Below, in pieces: positions 34,810 through 47,539 of a stretch of 64,000 nucleotides of DNA. Below the pieces are notes generated by a model that saw only the letters and a program-made list of their open reading frames with translations, did not search any database and was not told the origin of the DNA. Both the position numbers and the translations under genes were made by a program. The DNA comes from Adineta steineri (taxonomy: Eukaryota > Rotifera > Eurotatoria > Adinetida > Adinetidae), in the NCBI GenBank assembly GCA_905250115.1, contig CAJNOI010000109.1, positions 101,359 to 165,358 of the forward strand, written 5' to 3'. How positions within the stretch are numbered: the stretch's first letter is position 1; each line of letters opens with the position of its first letter.

Positions 34810-37800
34810 ATGAATGATAATATAAATATATCTCATACATCATTACCAACAATAATTAATATCTCAAATGATGATTCACATATAAATGAAACTGATCATT
34901 TTATAAATAAACATAATTCATTAAATAATTTATCAGATATATGTAATCTTAATGAAATACATGAAACTAAATTACCATTTCCAGGTTTTATTGAAAAATC
35001 ATTTTATTGTCTTCGACAAACAACATTAGTACGTTATCAATGTTTAAAACTTTTAACATGGCCATGGTTTGAACATTTAACAATGTTTATTATTTTACTT
35101 AATTGTATTACACTTGGTATGTATCAACCATGTGCACATTCTACCGGTATCGATTTATCAAAAAAATGTGATACAGCACGTTGTATATCATTACAAACAA
35201 TAGAATATTTTATTTTTGCATATTTTATAATTGAAATGTCTATTAAAATGGTTGCAATGGGAATATTTGGTAAAGGAACTTATCTAGCTGAATCATGGAA
35301 TCGTCTTGATTGTTTTATTGTTCTTACTGGGTAAGATTAAATTATTTTCCTTTTTCGAATCAATAAAATATTTTTATATTTAGATTAGTTGAATTGTTAA
35401 TACCAGGTGATAGTTTAAGTTTATCAGCGATACGTACAGTTCGAGTACTTCGTCCATTACGTGCTATTAATCGTATACCATCAATGCGTATTCTTGTAAT
35501 GCTTCTACTTGATACATTACCTATGCTTGGCAATGTACTTTTTCTTTGCTTTTTTGTATTTTTTATTTTTGGTATTATTGGTGTACAATTATGGAACGGA
35601 TTATTACGTAATCGCTGTTTTTTTCAATCAAATACTACAGATACAAATAATTCGATATTATTCAAGTATATTTATTTAAAATAATAAAATTTTTAATTTT
35701 TTTTTCTTTCTTAGTCATTTCTCTTTTCAACCTTTTTACGTTCCTTCGAATCAAGATTCATACGTTTGTTCTCTACCATCATCAAATGGAATGGGTAAAT
35801 GTTCAGAAATTCCAAAATTACATCAAAATAATATAACATGTGAACTTGATTTTTATTCATCAAATTCATCAGTAATAAATAAAACAATCAATAGTTGTAT
35901 TAATTGGAATCAATATTATCGAGTATGTGCTACTTCAAATGAAAATCCATATTCTGGAGTAATTAGCTTCGATAATATTGCTTTAGCATGGATTGCTATC
36001 TTTCAAGTTTGTTTTTTTCTTCTAATTTTATTTCGTTAATATTTTTTATTGAATTAAATTAGATAATTACATTAGAAAATTGGGTTAGTATAATGTATTA
36101 TATACAAGATGCTCATTCATTTTATGCTTGGATTTATTTTGTATGTCTGATTGTTATTGGTACATTTTTTATGATGAATCTTTGTCTTGTTGCTATTTCT
36201 GCACAATTTAGTGAAACAAAAAAACGTGAAACAGAACGAATGTTAGCTGAACAAAAACGTTTTTCACTTTCAACAACAATGTTAACTAATGATCAACAAA
36301 ATTCTTGTTGGAAAAATATAATAGAAATTTTGCAACAATTATTTAAATATACATATAAACGATTTAGAATATTCTGGAAAAATAATCAAGTAAATATGAC
36401 ATAAAAATAAACTTTATACAGACTTAGAGATCTACGGGGTCAAGTTTATTTGCTCCTGGCAAAGGAGGGAGGCGTATAAGACTAGAAATCGATCCACCAT
36501 GTAAATTTAGCTGGGTTCAAAAATTATGTGACCGGGATACCACGGCAAATTTCGAAAATGGGCGGATTCTCAGTCGTATATACGCCCCCATCCTTTTTTT
36601 ATTTGGTCCCGATCGCAGTCGCGGTGAAGTTTAATTTTTTGGTCCCGATCGCCGGGACCTAGACTGGTCCCGCATATCTCTAGTATACACTTAATCAGAT
36701 TGATAAATCCTTCATAGATATTATAAGTCTGTATGTATAATAAAATGATTATTTGTTATTTCGAAGGACGATGAAAAACATCGACGAAAAGTAACAATAA
36801 CAAAAGATGTATTAGCATCGAATGAGAATATTATCGCATCAACTTCATTAATTAATCGAAAACATCAACCAAATTGTCGATTTGATCAATCAATACCAAT
36901 GACATTATCAAAATCGATTGATAGTGGTACTGATACATGTGATATTAATCTTGATATAATTACTTCAACAACAAATGATAATTTAATTATTGAAGAAAAT
37001 CGACAAAAAAATCAAAATCTCGAATGTGAACAACAAGAAGGTAATGATAGATGTAGTTGTTATTATGAAAATAATATTACTGATACATTCGATGATCAAC
37101 AATCAAAATTTTGTCGAAAATGTAAAATTTATTGCTGTTGTAAATATTTTCAAATTATTCAAAAATTAATTTCACATTGTGTTAATCATAAATATTTTGA
37201 TCGTATGATATTCTTGGCTATTATTGTAAATACACTTTCAATGGCTATTGAACATCATAAACAACCACAAATATTTACAATTGTTTTAGAATATAGTAAT
37301 TTAATATTTACAATATTATTTACAATTGAAATGTTATTAAAAATAATTGCTCAAGGTTTTTGTAAATATATTCAAGATCCATTTAATGCATTTGACGGTG
37401 GAATTGTTCTTATTAGTCTTATTGAATTATATGGAGCGAAACATAGTGGATTATCTGTTTTACGTACATTTAGATTATTACGTGTACTTAAACTTGTAAG
37501 ATTTATGCCAATATTAAGACGACAATTAGTAAGTTTAATGTTCTGATGGGTTAATATACGATGTAATTCAAACATAAGTCATAGATCATTGAGTTTGATT
37601 TGATAGGAGTTAATTAAAATATGAATTACAATTTTCCGAAAAGTATATTTTTTTATTTAGGTTGTAATGCTTAAAACATTGGACAATGTGGCGACATTTT
37701 TCTTATTATTAATTCTCTTCATATTCATTTTCAGGTAAATCTCTCGAAGAATATCGATATAGTTAGGCTAGAATGACCGACTTAACCTCTAGATTAGCGT

Positions 37801-40800
37801 TGAGTGACTCACACAGATGCTAACACTACATTTCATTTCATTTCTGTCTACTAATAAAAATAATTCCGTTATAAAATATTCATATGATGAACATTTTTTA
37901 CTATTATATAGGTTATTTTATTGATTTGTTCTAGTGTTCTTGGTATGCATTTATTCGGTGGTGAATTTTGTACACTTGAAGCATTTAATAAAACATCTCA
38001 TGAACAATTCAATATGAAATGTCGTTGTTGTACATGTTCGGAATGGAATTTATTGATAAATTCTACTGATTTAAAAGATTTAACATGTATTCAAGAAAGA
38101 GCAAATTTCGATTCACTTCGTTCAGCATTAATAACTGTATTTCAGGTATTTCTTATTTATATGTTTTATTTGAATAATTCAAATTTTTATAGATATTAAC
38201 GCAAGAAGATTGGAATGAAGTACTTTATAATGGAATGAAAAAGACAACGCGATGGTCGGTATTATATTTTATTGCATTGATGATATTTGGTAATTATATA
38301 TTAATAAATTTACTTATTGCGATTGTTGTTGAAGGTTTTTCTGATGAAGTAAATGAATATATGATATTTTTTTTGAAATATTTTATTATTATTATTTATT
38401 TTTATTAAGAAAGATAATAGTACAAGAATAGATAGTACTGAAACATTGAATAAATCAAATAATGCGTTTACAGTAAGGCGTAAAAATTTCGAATTTCATT
38501 TAGAAAATTTTTTTTTTTCAGACACATGCAATTCTTACAGGTAATATTCAATCATCTGAGAATATCAATGAATTAACAAATACTATACCTAATAATGATC
38601 GACGACAAAATACATCAGCAGATCTTTTACGTCGTACAAAGTCTGATGAATTATTTTCATTATCAAAGAATTTGAATGAACAAGAATCGAATATAAGTTT
38701 AAATTCACATTTTAAACGTCGATCAACAATCGATAATTCATTATATTATTCGACGAATAATAATCGAACAGCAAGAGAACAAGAAAATAATCAAAATGAT
38801 ATGGAATTAAATGTACCAATGCAAGATAATACACAAATAGAATCGAAAGTAAATAGATAATTTTAGAAAAAAAATTTCATTTATTATTATTTTCTCTGTG
38901 AATTTATTTTATTTCATTGAAAAATTGTTTATCTATTAATAATAGAAAAGAAAAGTATTGAATCTACTCACATTCGAATTAATAATATTAACTCGAGTAA
39001 CAAAAAAAAGCATTTTTTTTGCCCGATAATAAATCTACTAATCAGATAGGATTAATTTATTAAAATAAAAACTACTATTTTCTTTTAGGTCACTCAATCA
39101 TGTTTAAATCGTTTTTATGAACAACGAATACTTAAATATTTAAAGAAACGAGAAAATTATTCATTGTATCTATTTTCTCCTTCAAATAGGTAAAATTTTG
39201 TTGTAAAAATAATTCACATAAAAAAAAAAGAAGAGAGGAATGGTTGAACAATAAAATCCATTCAATCTCAAGATTCAGTTTCTTATTTTCTAGATAGTTA
39301 ATTCAATTTTGATTCTGAAAAATTGACGTGAGTGGTGAACAAATAGATATTTGAGACTTCCGTAAATTCCTGAGGAAAGACGCTAAAGTTTGATAATTTT
39401 GTGGAGTGAACAATTCTTTACAGGCACGTCCGCAGAAATTTTTTTCGGGTGGGATCGATTCCCCTTTCTGCGGACGTCCTTGATTCTAAAGTGCTTAGTT
39501 TTTCACTCATCTAGAATTCTTGAAAGAGATTCAATATACTACCGAAATCAAATAGTATTAGAGGTGAATAAACTATTTAGAAAATTAGAAACTAAATTTT
39601 TCTGAGAGGTTGGATATTTTATTGTTTAATGATCATTTTCTTTGTATTTTTTCGTATTAGACTACGTAATAGATGTCAACGATTAATTAAACAAAAAACA
39701 TTTGATTATTTTATTCTTTTTCTTATTACTATTAATTGTATAACACTTGCTATGGAACGTCCATCAATTTCTCCTACAAGTTATGTATGTAATAATTTTA
39801 TTGTTGATTTTTAAATTAAAATTAAATAAATATTGATTTTTTTTTCATAGGAACGAAAATTTTTGAACTATAGTAATTATATATTTGCAATAATTTTTAT
39901 TGTTGAAATGATGATTAAAGTCATTGCAAGTGGACTTATTGTTGGACGAGATACATATTTACATACAGGATGGAATGTTATAGATGGACTTCTTGTAATT
40001 ACTTCAATTGTTGATTTTACTGTAATGAATAGAGGTAGTATGACGTCATCAACAGAAATGGATACAACATCAAATATTCTAGGGATGTTGAGAGTTTTTC
40101 GTTTATTACGAACATTACGACCACTCAGAGGTTAGAAAAATATTTTCTTTTCTTTTTATTAATTATTTTATGATACTGTTTTAGTTATCAATCGTGCACC
40201 TGGTCTTAAACTTGTCGTTCAAACTTTACTTTCATCATTGAAACCCATCGGTCATATTGTTATTATTTGCTGTGTATTCTTTGTTATTTTTGGTATTCTC
40301 GGCGTTCAGGTAAATGAGAAAACTTCTAATTGATATTTAAGAAAAAACATTAAAATATGACTTATACTTAAAATTATTCAATAAAATTTTATATTCTTTG
40401 AAAGTATATTAGAGATGATAAAACAATTGATAGGAGACTTTGAACTGTAGTCACCTATAAGTAAGCTCGAGTCTAAGATGGTTGAATTTTTCAATAAATA
40501 CTTTAGATTTTACAAAATAAAGGAAATTCGAATACGAATCTTTTCCGCATTGATAAAAGAGAAATAAACAAGCATTATTTGTATTTTCTTTTCGAATTTT
40601 TAAACGGAATAATACCAGCTGTATATCATTTTTCATAAGAACCCTATCGTACACCGCATGATTTTGAAGTTGGACTGAACTAGAGTCCTGTACGGGTACA
40701 AGTTTTTGCATCCGAACTGGACCGGCAGATACATTTGAATATGATAACTCTCTTAAGCACTTAATTTCATTTACAAGCAGCAAAAACGTCTTCTATCGGT

Positions 40801-43301
40801 CCGAATCTGAATATGGTTTCATATTCACACCCACATCCTATTTTTAGAGCTTTTGCATCAGATTATTTAACCACTAAATATTAGCGCATTTATCTTATTA
40901 CTATATTTTCATTAAATACTAAGAGTTTAACTGATTTTCAATACATATTCGATCTTTTATAAAATCCCTAAATTCAATATGAGAAGTCATTGATTTTTGT
41001 ACTGATATAGAATAATCGATCTCCTTATATACTTTTAAAATTGTTCTTTTTTCTAGCTTTTCAAAGGTAAATTCTACTATTGTGAAGGACCTCTTGCTCA
41101 CGATGTAAGAACAAAAGACGAATGCGAAGCTATGCCTGATCATCAATGGCAAAATCAACAATATAATTTTGATAATTTAGGCCAAGTCATATTATTAAAA
41201 ATAATAATCTATATAATAATTTATTTTTATTTAGGCTTTATTAACATTATTTGTATTATCATCAAAAGATGGTTGGGTACAAATAATGTATAATGGTATT
41301 GATGCTGTTGATGTTGATAAACAACCAATAAAAAATTATAGCGAAGTTAAATTAATTTATTTTCTATCATTTATTTTAATTGTAAGTTTTTTTGTTCTTA
41401 ACATGTTTGTTGGTGTTGTTGTTAAAAATTTTCATAATTGTCGAGCTCAACAAGAAATTGAAGAAGATGCTCGAAATAAATTAAAACGTGAAAAAAAACT
41501 TAAACATCAACAACATCTTAAAGATGATTTACCATATTATGCAAATTTTTCAACAGTTCGCAAAAACTTACATGATTTATTTATTAACAAATATTTTGAT
41601 TTATTTATTGCTATTATTATTATTCTTAATATTATCACAATGTCAGTTGAATATTATTCGATGCCACCAGTAAGAAATTATTTAATAAATTTTTATTTTT
41701 AGAATCTGACAAATCTTTTGATTTAAACAGAAAATAATATTAAAACTAGATAGAGTTCAATAGTTTTTTTCAGTTGCACTTCATACGAATAGTGGCATAG
41801 CCAGGGTTCAGCGTCGACCAACCACAGGACCTTTTCATCCAACAGGGACGTCGGCAGAAGTGAGATCGACCCTCCCCCCTCCTGAAAAAAAATTGAAATA
41901 CCTGGAGGGGAGTACAGGCCGAACAATCTGGAATAACCTTTTCGTATGATAGACTTTTCTGCAAAGTCGTCAATCCCCTCCCCCCGAAAAAAATTTCTGT
42001 GGACGTGCCTATTGTCCAACCATCCAATTTAGCTCTGTAAGTCAAATGTCCTTGTGCGTCCTGTCACCCCAAAGAGATTACTTAGATATTTTCATCCATT
42101 CTGAGTGAGATTTTTCGTCATTACTTCTCACCGTATGCAACAATAATATGTATTAGAATAAAAGCATCTTGAAGGTGTGAATAATATTGTTTTAATAGAG
42201 TAAAAATTTTATTTTTAGGCATTGGCAGAATTTCTTGAATGTTGTAATTATATTTTTACAGTTATTTTTTTAATTGAATTTCTATGGAAAATAATCGCAT
42301 TTGGACCATCACGTTATTTTAAAGATAAGTAAGAAAAAAAAACAATTAATTTTGAAATATATTTTTTTGTTTTGTTTTTATTTTAAGATGGAATCAGTTA
42401 GATTTCTTTATTGTAGTTTTATCAATAGGTAGTATTGTAATGGAAAAAATGAAAAATAAACATATTATCCCAATAAATCCAACATTAGTTCGTATTATGA
42501 GAGTATTAAGAATTACACGAAGTAAACAAATTTAAAAAATAATCTATTAAATAAGAAGTTTTTATTGTTATTTTAGTACTTAAATTATTAAAAATTGCCA
42601 AAGGTATTCAAGCTCTATTAGATACTATTATTGAAACTCTTCCACAAATTGGAAATTTAGTAAATAAAATAATTTGATATTTTTTTTGTTTTTAAAAAAA
42701 ATTCTTTTTTTCAATTAGGGTTTTTTATTTTTTCTTCTTTTTTTTATTTTTGCTACACTTGGAGTGGAATTATTTGGTAGATTAGAATGTAATGAAGAAC
42801 AATTATGTAGTGCTATTGATAAACATGCAAATTTTCAAAATTTTGGCATGGCTCTATTAACATTATTTCGTATTGCAACAGGTGATAATTGGAATAGTAT
42901 TATGAAAGTAAAATAAATAATTTAAAAGAAAACAAAAAAAGAAAATATTATCTTTATAGGATACTCTACGTCAAGATGATTTATCTTATACTAATAAATA
43001 TAATTTTATCACAATTATTTCACCGATTTATTTTGTTATTTTTATTCTTATGGCTCAATTTGTTCTTCTCAATGTTGTTGTTGCTGTACTTATGAAGAAA
43101 CTTGAAGTAATTTATTTATATAAATAATTCTTGATTTTTTGTTTTCTTTTTTATTAGGATTCAAATCGAATAATTCATGATAATATTCAAATCAATCAAA
43201 AAATTCAACTTGATATTTCTAATCAAAATTCTATTGAACAATCATTAGTTAATATAAATACACTCGATAGTAAAGATAAACAAACATTAACAAATTCATA
43301 A
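34810..43301 (+). CDS. T-type (Cav3) voltage-gated calcium channel alpha-1 subunit
   Basis: Twenty-two exons of continuous phase give 1,671 residues. Exon starts: 34810, 35384, 35715, 36063, 36767, 37661, 37935, 38193, 38410, 38522, 39089, 39661, 39851, 40185, 41057, 41235, 42219, 42388, 42577, 42719, 42960, 43158. All four repeats are present. The domain I S4 is [20 protein letters not shown], a Cav3 hallmark. Pore residues read ITLENW, LTQEDW, SSKDGW and ATGDNW, giving the EEDD filter of T-type channels. After IS6, [12 protein letters not shown] and a basic [17 protein letters not shown] segment resemble the Cav3 gating brake. It should carry low-voltage-activated calcium current in the plasma membrane. 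The protein is shorter than vertebrate Cav3 (over 2,000 residues), mainly in linkers and the C-tail. Introns are mostly 45-60 bp; the longer ones hold transposon debris. Confidence 0.93.
36425..36683. mobile_element. small TIR element in a Cav3 intron
   Basis: The left end is TAGAGATCTACGGGG. The right end, reverse-complemented, is TAGAGATATGCGGGACC. The flanks TACAGACT and TATACACT match at 6 of 8. The interior is unusually GC-rich, with GGTCCCGATCGC twice. It occupies most of the 377-bp intron between exons 4 and 5. The ends and size suggest a hAT-type MITE. Confidence 0.6.
39421..39482. mobile_element. 62-bp hAT-like mini element in a Cav3 intron
   Basis: Ends CAGGCACGTCCGCAGAAA and, reverse-complemented, CAAGGACGTCCGCAGAAA enclose about 25 bp. 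The flanks ATTCTTTA and ATTCTAAA match at 6 of 8. It is little more than two terminal repeats back to back. Confidence 0.55.
40822..40842. repeat. C-rich arm of the telomere-like family in a Cav3 intron
   Basis: ATTCACACCCACATCCTA inside the 747-bp intron between exons 14 and 15; no clear G-rich partner nearby. Confidence 0.4.
41790..42011. mobile_element. composite transposon remnant in a Cav3 intron
   Basis: The left end, TAGTGGCATAGCCAGGGTTC, resembles the terminus of the 31573 element. The right end, reverse-complemented, TAGGCACGTCCACAGAAA, resembles the mini element at 39421. Two CCTCCCCCC tracts followed by poly-A occur inside in direct orientation. The unlike ends suggest two elements joined, or one inserted in another, followed by deletion. 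No target duplication was found. Confidence 0.5.
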
Positions 43302-43564
43302 ATAATGACTCGATTAATTAAATTAGATAAATTATTTTAATTCTATTGTTTTTTTTAATTCTGTTTTTAATTTTAATTTTCATTAAATGTAAAATTTAAT
43401 AAGAGAAGATAAATGTTTGTTAGAAATTTCTAAAACTCTTTGATTAAATCAATCTAGAAAACAAGTAACGCTCGCCCGAGAACTCGCTTAGCTCTTTCTC
43501 GTAGAAATGCATCGTCTTCACATTTACTGGAAAAACAATTGGAAACCGTGGAAAATAGGTTTCC

Positions 43565-43820
43565 GATGTTTTTTTGATCTATGTACACGCTTTGCTCTCC
43601 CCCTTCATCATGATCACCCAACAGACCTCAGATTCGAACTCTGCGCATCGAAAAACCTTTAGAAATGTCTTTTTAGAAAAATCGATTTTCTATGTTTTTT
43701 TGACCTTTCACCCACCCCCGTACCATGGTCACCCAACAGACCTCGGATTCGTAGTCTCCGCATCGAAACACCTCTAGAAATGTCTTTTCCGAAAAATTGG
43801 TCTTCGATGTTTTTTTGACC
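43565..43820. repeat. two tandem copies of a ~120-bp unit
   Basis: GATGTTTTTTTGA-type starts occur at 43565, 43691 and 43806, giving units of 126 and 115 bp. Both contain ATCACCCAACAGACCTC or GTCACCCAACAGACCTC, then GCATCGAAA and TAGAAATGTCTTTT. It begins about 260 bp beyond the Cav3 stop. Confidence 0.75.
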
Positions 43821-44450
43821 CTGAGGACACAACAAGCAAGCAAAACGATTTATTTCTGCTGGACTCTTCTCTACGAGAAGGAGAAAAAAGCTCATTATTT
43901 TATAGATATTTATATAGAATCTCAAGCTTATATCAATTATTTTACCAAAAACGTTTTTTGCTGTTAAGTTGCAAACAAGAGATTCAATCCATATCTTCAT
44001 TATGGTTACTTCTTTACGAATATCTAGACAAAATCAATAGATCTATTTTTCCTCATTTTCCAAAAACACTTGTTTTCTTTAAAAAATCGACAAGTTTGAA
44101 AAATATCTAAACATAATTTTTGATCTAATGATAAATCTACATAAACTATAGAAGAAGGTAGAAGAGGAAATCAATGTTTAGGAAATAGTTTTGACATATT
44201 GATCATTATAGATGAATTAATAAGATTTATTTTTTCAGTTATTATATAAAATATTTTATATTTTAAAAGAATGAATATTTTATATTAATTCATTTATTAT
44301 TAATAGAAAAATATGAATAATAAAAAAACGAATATTTATAATTTTTTATTTTCTCAAACAATATATGAATTCTTAAATAATATTATTGTACTTTAATTTA
44401 AGTATTGTATATTAACTCATTTTTCTTTTCTTCATTCTATTGAAGCTTGA

Positions 44451-44517
44451 GGGTGGGTGGGTGTGGGTGTAGTCTTAATTCATCAATGACACTTACGCTC
44501 ATATCCACCCACACCCT
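44451..44517. repeat. telomere-like hairpin between convergent genes
   Basis: GGGTGGGTGGGTGTGGGTGT is paired with CATATCCACCCACACCC. It lies between the 3' end of the Cav3 gene and the 3' end of the convergent TDO gene. Confidence 0.75.
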
Positions 44518-44728
44518 GTCTATCTTCATTTTTCATATTATCGCCAATGAGTCACTACTGTTAATCAACATAATTCAGTATTATTTATTATTTTTAAATA
44601 AATGAGAAGTTATTATCAAACAAATGCAGAATATAGAATAAAAGAAATAAAAATGATCAGATTATTATAGTTGAGAATTCTGAGATAGTATAATGACACC
44701 TATGAAAAGAAAAAATTACATCTAGTTA

Positions 44729-46436
44729 TCAAGATAGAAAACGATTGGTGAATGTAGCGAAAATCCATCCTGTTACGAACAGACACAAGAAGAAGAGAAT
44801 TTGATTATAATGAATTGAGTTTTGCAGAGATTGATCTCGTATCGTGGATGTTTGATGATGATAAACAACCGGCACTTCTCGATGAGGCTGAAGTGCAATT
44901 GAAGATAACGATTGAGTCGACTGAATGGACTTATCAATAAATTTCGGTAAGAATCTTTGAGGAATTAAATATGACGAAACATTAAATAAGTCGGCGAACA
45001 CTTGATATTTTTCACTATAGTAGAGAAAAAGAAGACAATACGAGATAATATCCTATGAAAAATTTATTTGTTTGTCTTGCTTCTTAATTAGTAACTCTTA
45101 TCAAATAATTGTCGTACTTACGTGATAGTTTGCTGCAAATAAGAGAAACCACCAGTGCCTCCTGTGCCTGGTTTACGACCAATTTGACGTTGAACCAAAA
45201 GCATATGTTTATCTATTGATGATATATAAATGCGGTCAGTTTTCAATATATACAAAATTGTTATACATACAACGCCAGCTCGCCATCAGAGCATCGACAT
45301 CCATGAGTAAGCCGAGCATTTGATAAGCCTGTTGAAAGCAAGGTTGTTGATGGTAGAGTGAAATCATTAGTGCGGTTAACATCGCCTTATGACTAATTCG
45401 ACGTTCATTGTTATTCAGTAGTTTTTGATATTCACTTGAATCGATCATACTTGCAAATAGTCGTTTCGATGTCTCTACATCTCTTTCAGCGGTTTCGACA
45501 GCAATACCATTCTATCAACATAAAAAAAACAAAGATTCGATCTGACTGTTAATCATCACTTACCATGATTTTCTGCTTCTTTCCGTGCTCGATAAAATGT
45601 TCTACAGACGATGTGAATACGGTAAGAAAATCGAACGATGTATTATCATAAATGGTTTCCAACCATCTCTAAATAATATAGAATGAAGGTTGTCATCTAT
45701 TAGAACGATGATCTTAGAAATTACCTCGATTTGAATCAATAATGATTCTTCGTTTATAGCTTGTTCTAACTCGACATTTTGTTCACCTTTAAACATTGTT
45801 CCAGTGAAATATTTTGTTTTGAAGGAACTTCGGAATCGGTCGGTCAAACCGAGTTTCATTTCAATAATACGAAACTGGAGACTTTGAAATCCACTGCCTG
45901 CACTGAGATAACCACGAAATTCGAGAAATTCTATGGGTGTCATCGAGTCTAGCAATTCAAATTGATCGACTAATATATTCAAAATTTTAACTGATCGTTT
46001 TAATCGTAAGTTAATGTTGAATAGAGACGGTATAACATTATCACTCTTGGTGAAGATGTGTCGGATCGAATCGATTTCAAACAAAATTTGTTTGAACCAT
46101 AGTTCAAAAACTAAAAAAAAATATTTATTGAATAAAGACCTTTTATTTCAAATTACCTTGATGAATCAAGATGAAAAAATGTTCATCATGAACAGGTGGA
46201 CTGTTGTTATCCAAAGGATCCGTATGACTGAGACACTTCAATGCAGACAGCAATAAATCTGTACGCAAGTATGTCGCGTAATTTAATGGTTCATTGATCG
46301 ATTGATGGTGATTGCCAGTACCATTCACCGCTGTTTTTGTGATCAGTACCTCATCCACAATGCTAGTATCACTGTCACTGCTGTCGTTAATGTGTTTTGT
46401 ATCATCGACGATTAATTGAGCATAAGGACAAGGCAT
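44729..46436 (-). CDS. TDO2: tryptophan 2,3-dioxygenase with C-terminal membrane segment
   Basis: Minus-strand exons 46436-46157, 46110-45725, 45668-45564, 45511-45271, 45212-45122 and 45014-44729 give 462 residues. It is the heme enzyme that opens the indole ring of tryptophan, the first step of the kynurenine pathway. Visible marks are YATYLRTDLLL, VHDEHFFILIHQ, FELWFKQI, FRGYLSAGSGFQSLQFR, SWRYKH (the heme-ligand His in the WRYxH context) and GTGGTGG (substrate-binding loop), then FADLFNVSSYLIP. After the normal end it continues about 70 residues and finishes in ILFFLCLFVTGWIFATF, a clear hydrophobic helix near the C-terminus, which would tail-anchor the enzyme in a membrane. Known TDOs are soluble (family knowledge). 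Confidence 0.92.
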
Positions 46437-47370
46437 AGTGCTTCTCTAGTTATCTGAAATATGCACAATCAATATTAATCAATAGGTGATGCAAGTGAAT
46501 GTGTTCGATGGAAGAAAGAAGTAAAAAAATTTCATCATAACATACGCTGATGACATAGTGTCAGTTCGAAAATGTGTGAAGTGTCTTACAATAATAAGAA
46601 AATTATTTCTGTAGAATCTGATGCAATTCATCGTTATTTATAGAATAAAAATTTAATATACTTTACCGAATCTTCTTAATTTGATTAATAATATTATTCA
46701 CAATGATACGAAATAAATAATAAGCATATAGTAAAGGCAAATAGTTTTTTCTCTTCCATCTTTTCGTTATATTCATCGCAGCAATAACGAAAAAATGATG
46801 CAAACCTAATGATGCAATGAAACATTGTTTTATTCTTTACTTTTTATACTCCACATGTTGTTATTGTACTTTTTTTCTTTTTTCTCTTCGTCGCTCAGAA
46901 TACTTTACTGCGGAAATTTTTCTTATTCAGAAATGAGGGGATACTATAAATAGACATCACGGTGGGTGTTTAATTTCAGGTTTGTTAGTAAGAAAAAAAA
47001 TGATGAAATGAAACTGCGTAGAGTTGTATTAGTTATGATGTGTAAACAACAAAAACAAAAAAATTACGCATAACAACATTTTTTTTTTCACAACCTTCTT
47101 GACTCACGACATGTTCGATTAGTCATTAAAAACTATACAGATGCAAACGAGGGAGTTTTTATTTTTGTAAAGCTTATCATTAGCGTATTTTGTAACAAAA
47201 ACCGACGGGTAGGGATAGAATTATTTTATTTAGATCGATAACAACATTGACTTAAACAAATAAGTGTTTATTTTATTAGATAAAGAGTTTCGTACAATTT
47301 AAGGGAATGTAACAAAGAAAAGAACTGGGATAAATCGAACAATCTCAAGAGTATGAGTAGGCGCAACCAT
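46437..47370. other. intergenic spacer
   Basis: AT-rich upstream region of the minus-strand TDO gene. No gene or repeat that I can support. Confidence 0.5.
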
Positions 47371-47373
47371 CTT

Positions 47374-47427
47374 GAGGGTGGATGTGGGTGTGAGTATTAT
47401 GATTATCATTTACCTATATCCACACCT
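47374..47427. repeat. telomere-like hairpin
   Basis: GAGGGTGGATGTGGGTGTG is paired with CCTATATCCACACCT around a loop with GATTATCATT. It lies about 110 bp past the stop of the minus-strand C2 gene. Confidence 0.7.
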
Positions 47428-47539
47428 GATAATAATTAAAACTATGACTAAAATATCACAATGATTTATTTTATCTTGAGAATATACTATAATCATCCTA
47501 CGCTGATGATAAATGAAACAGAAAAAAAAATATTAGCTA

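Noticed and set aside
45122-45271. Apparent loss of the TDO heme-ligand histidine (VQR where human has VHR)
   Set aside because: The heme ligand is the earlier His in the WRYxH context, which is present once the 58-bp intron is removed.
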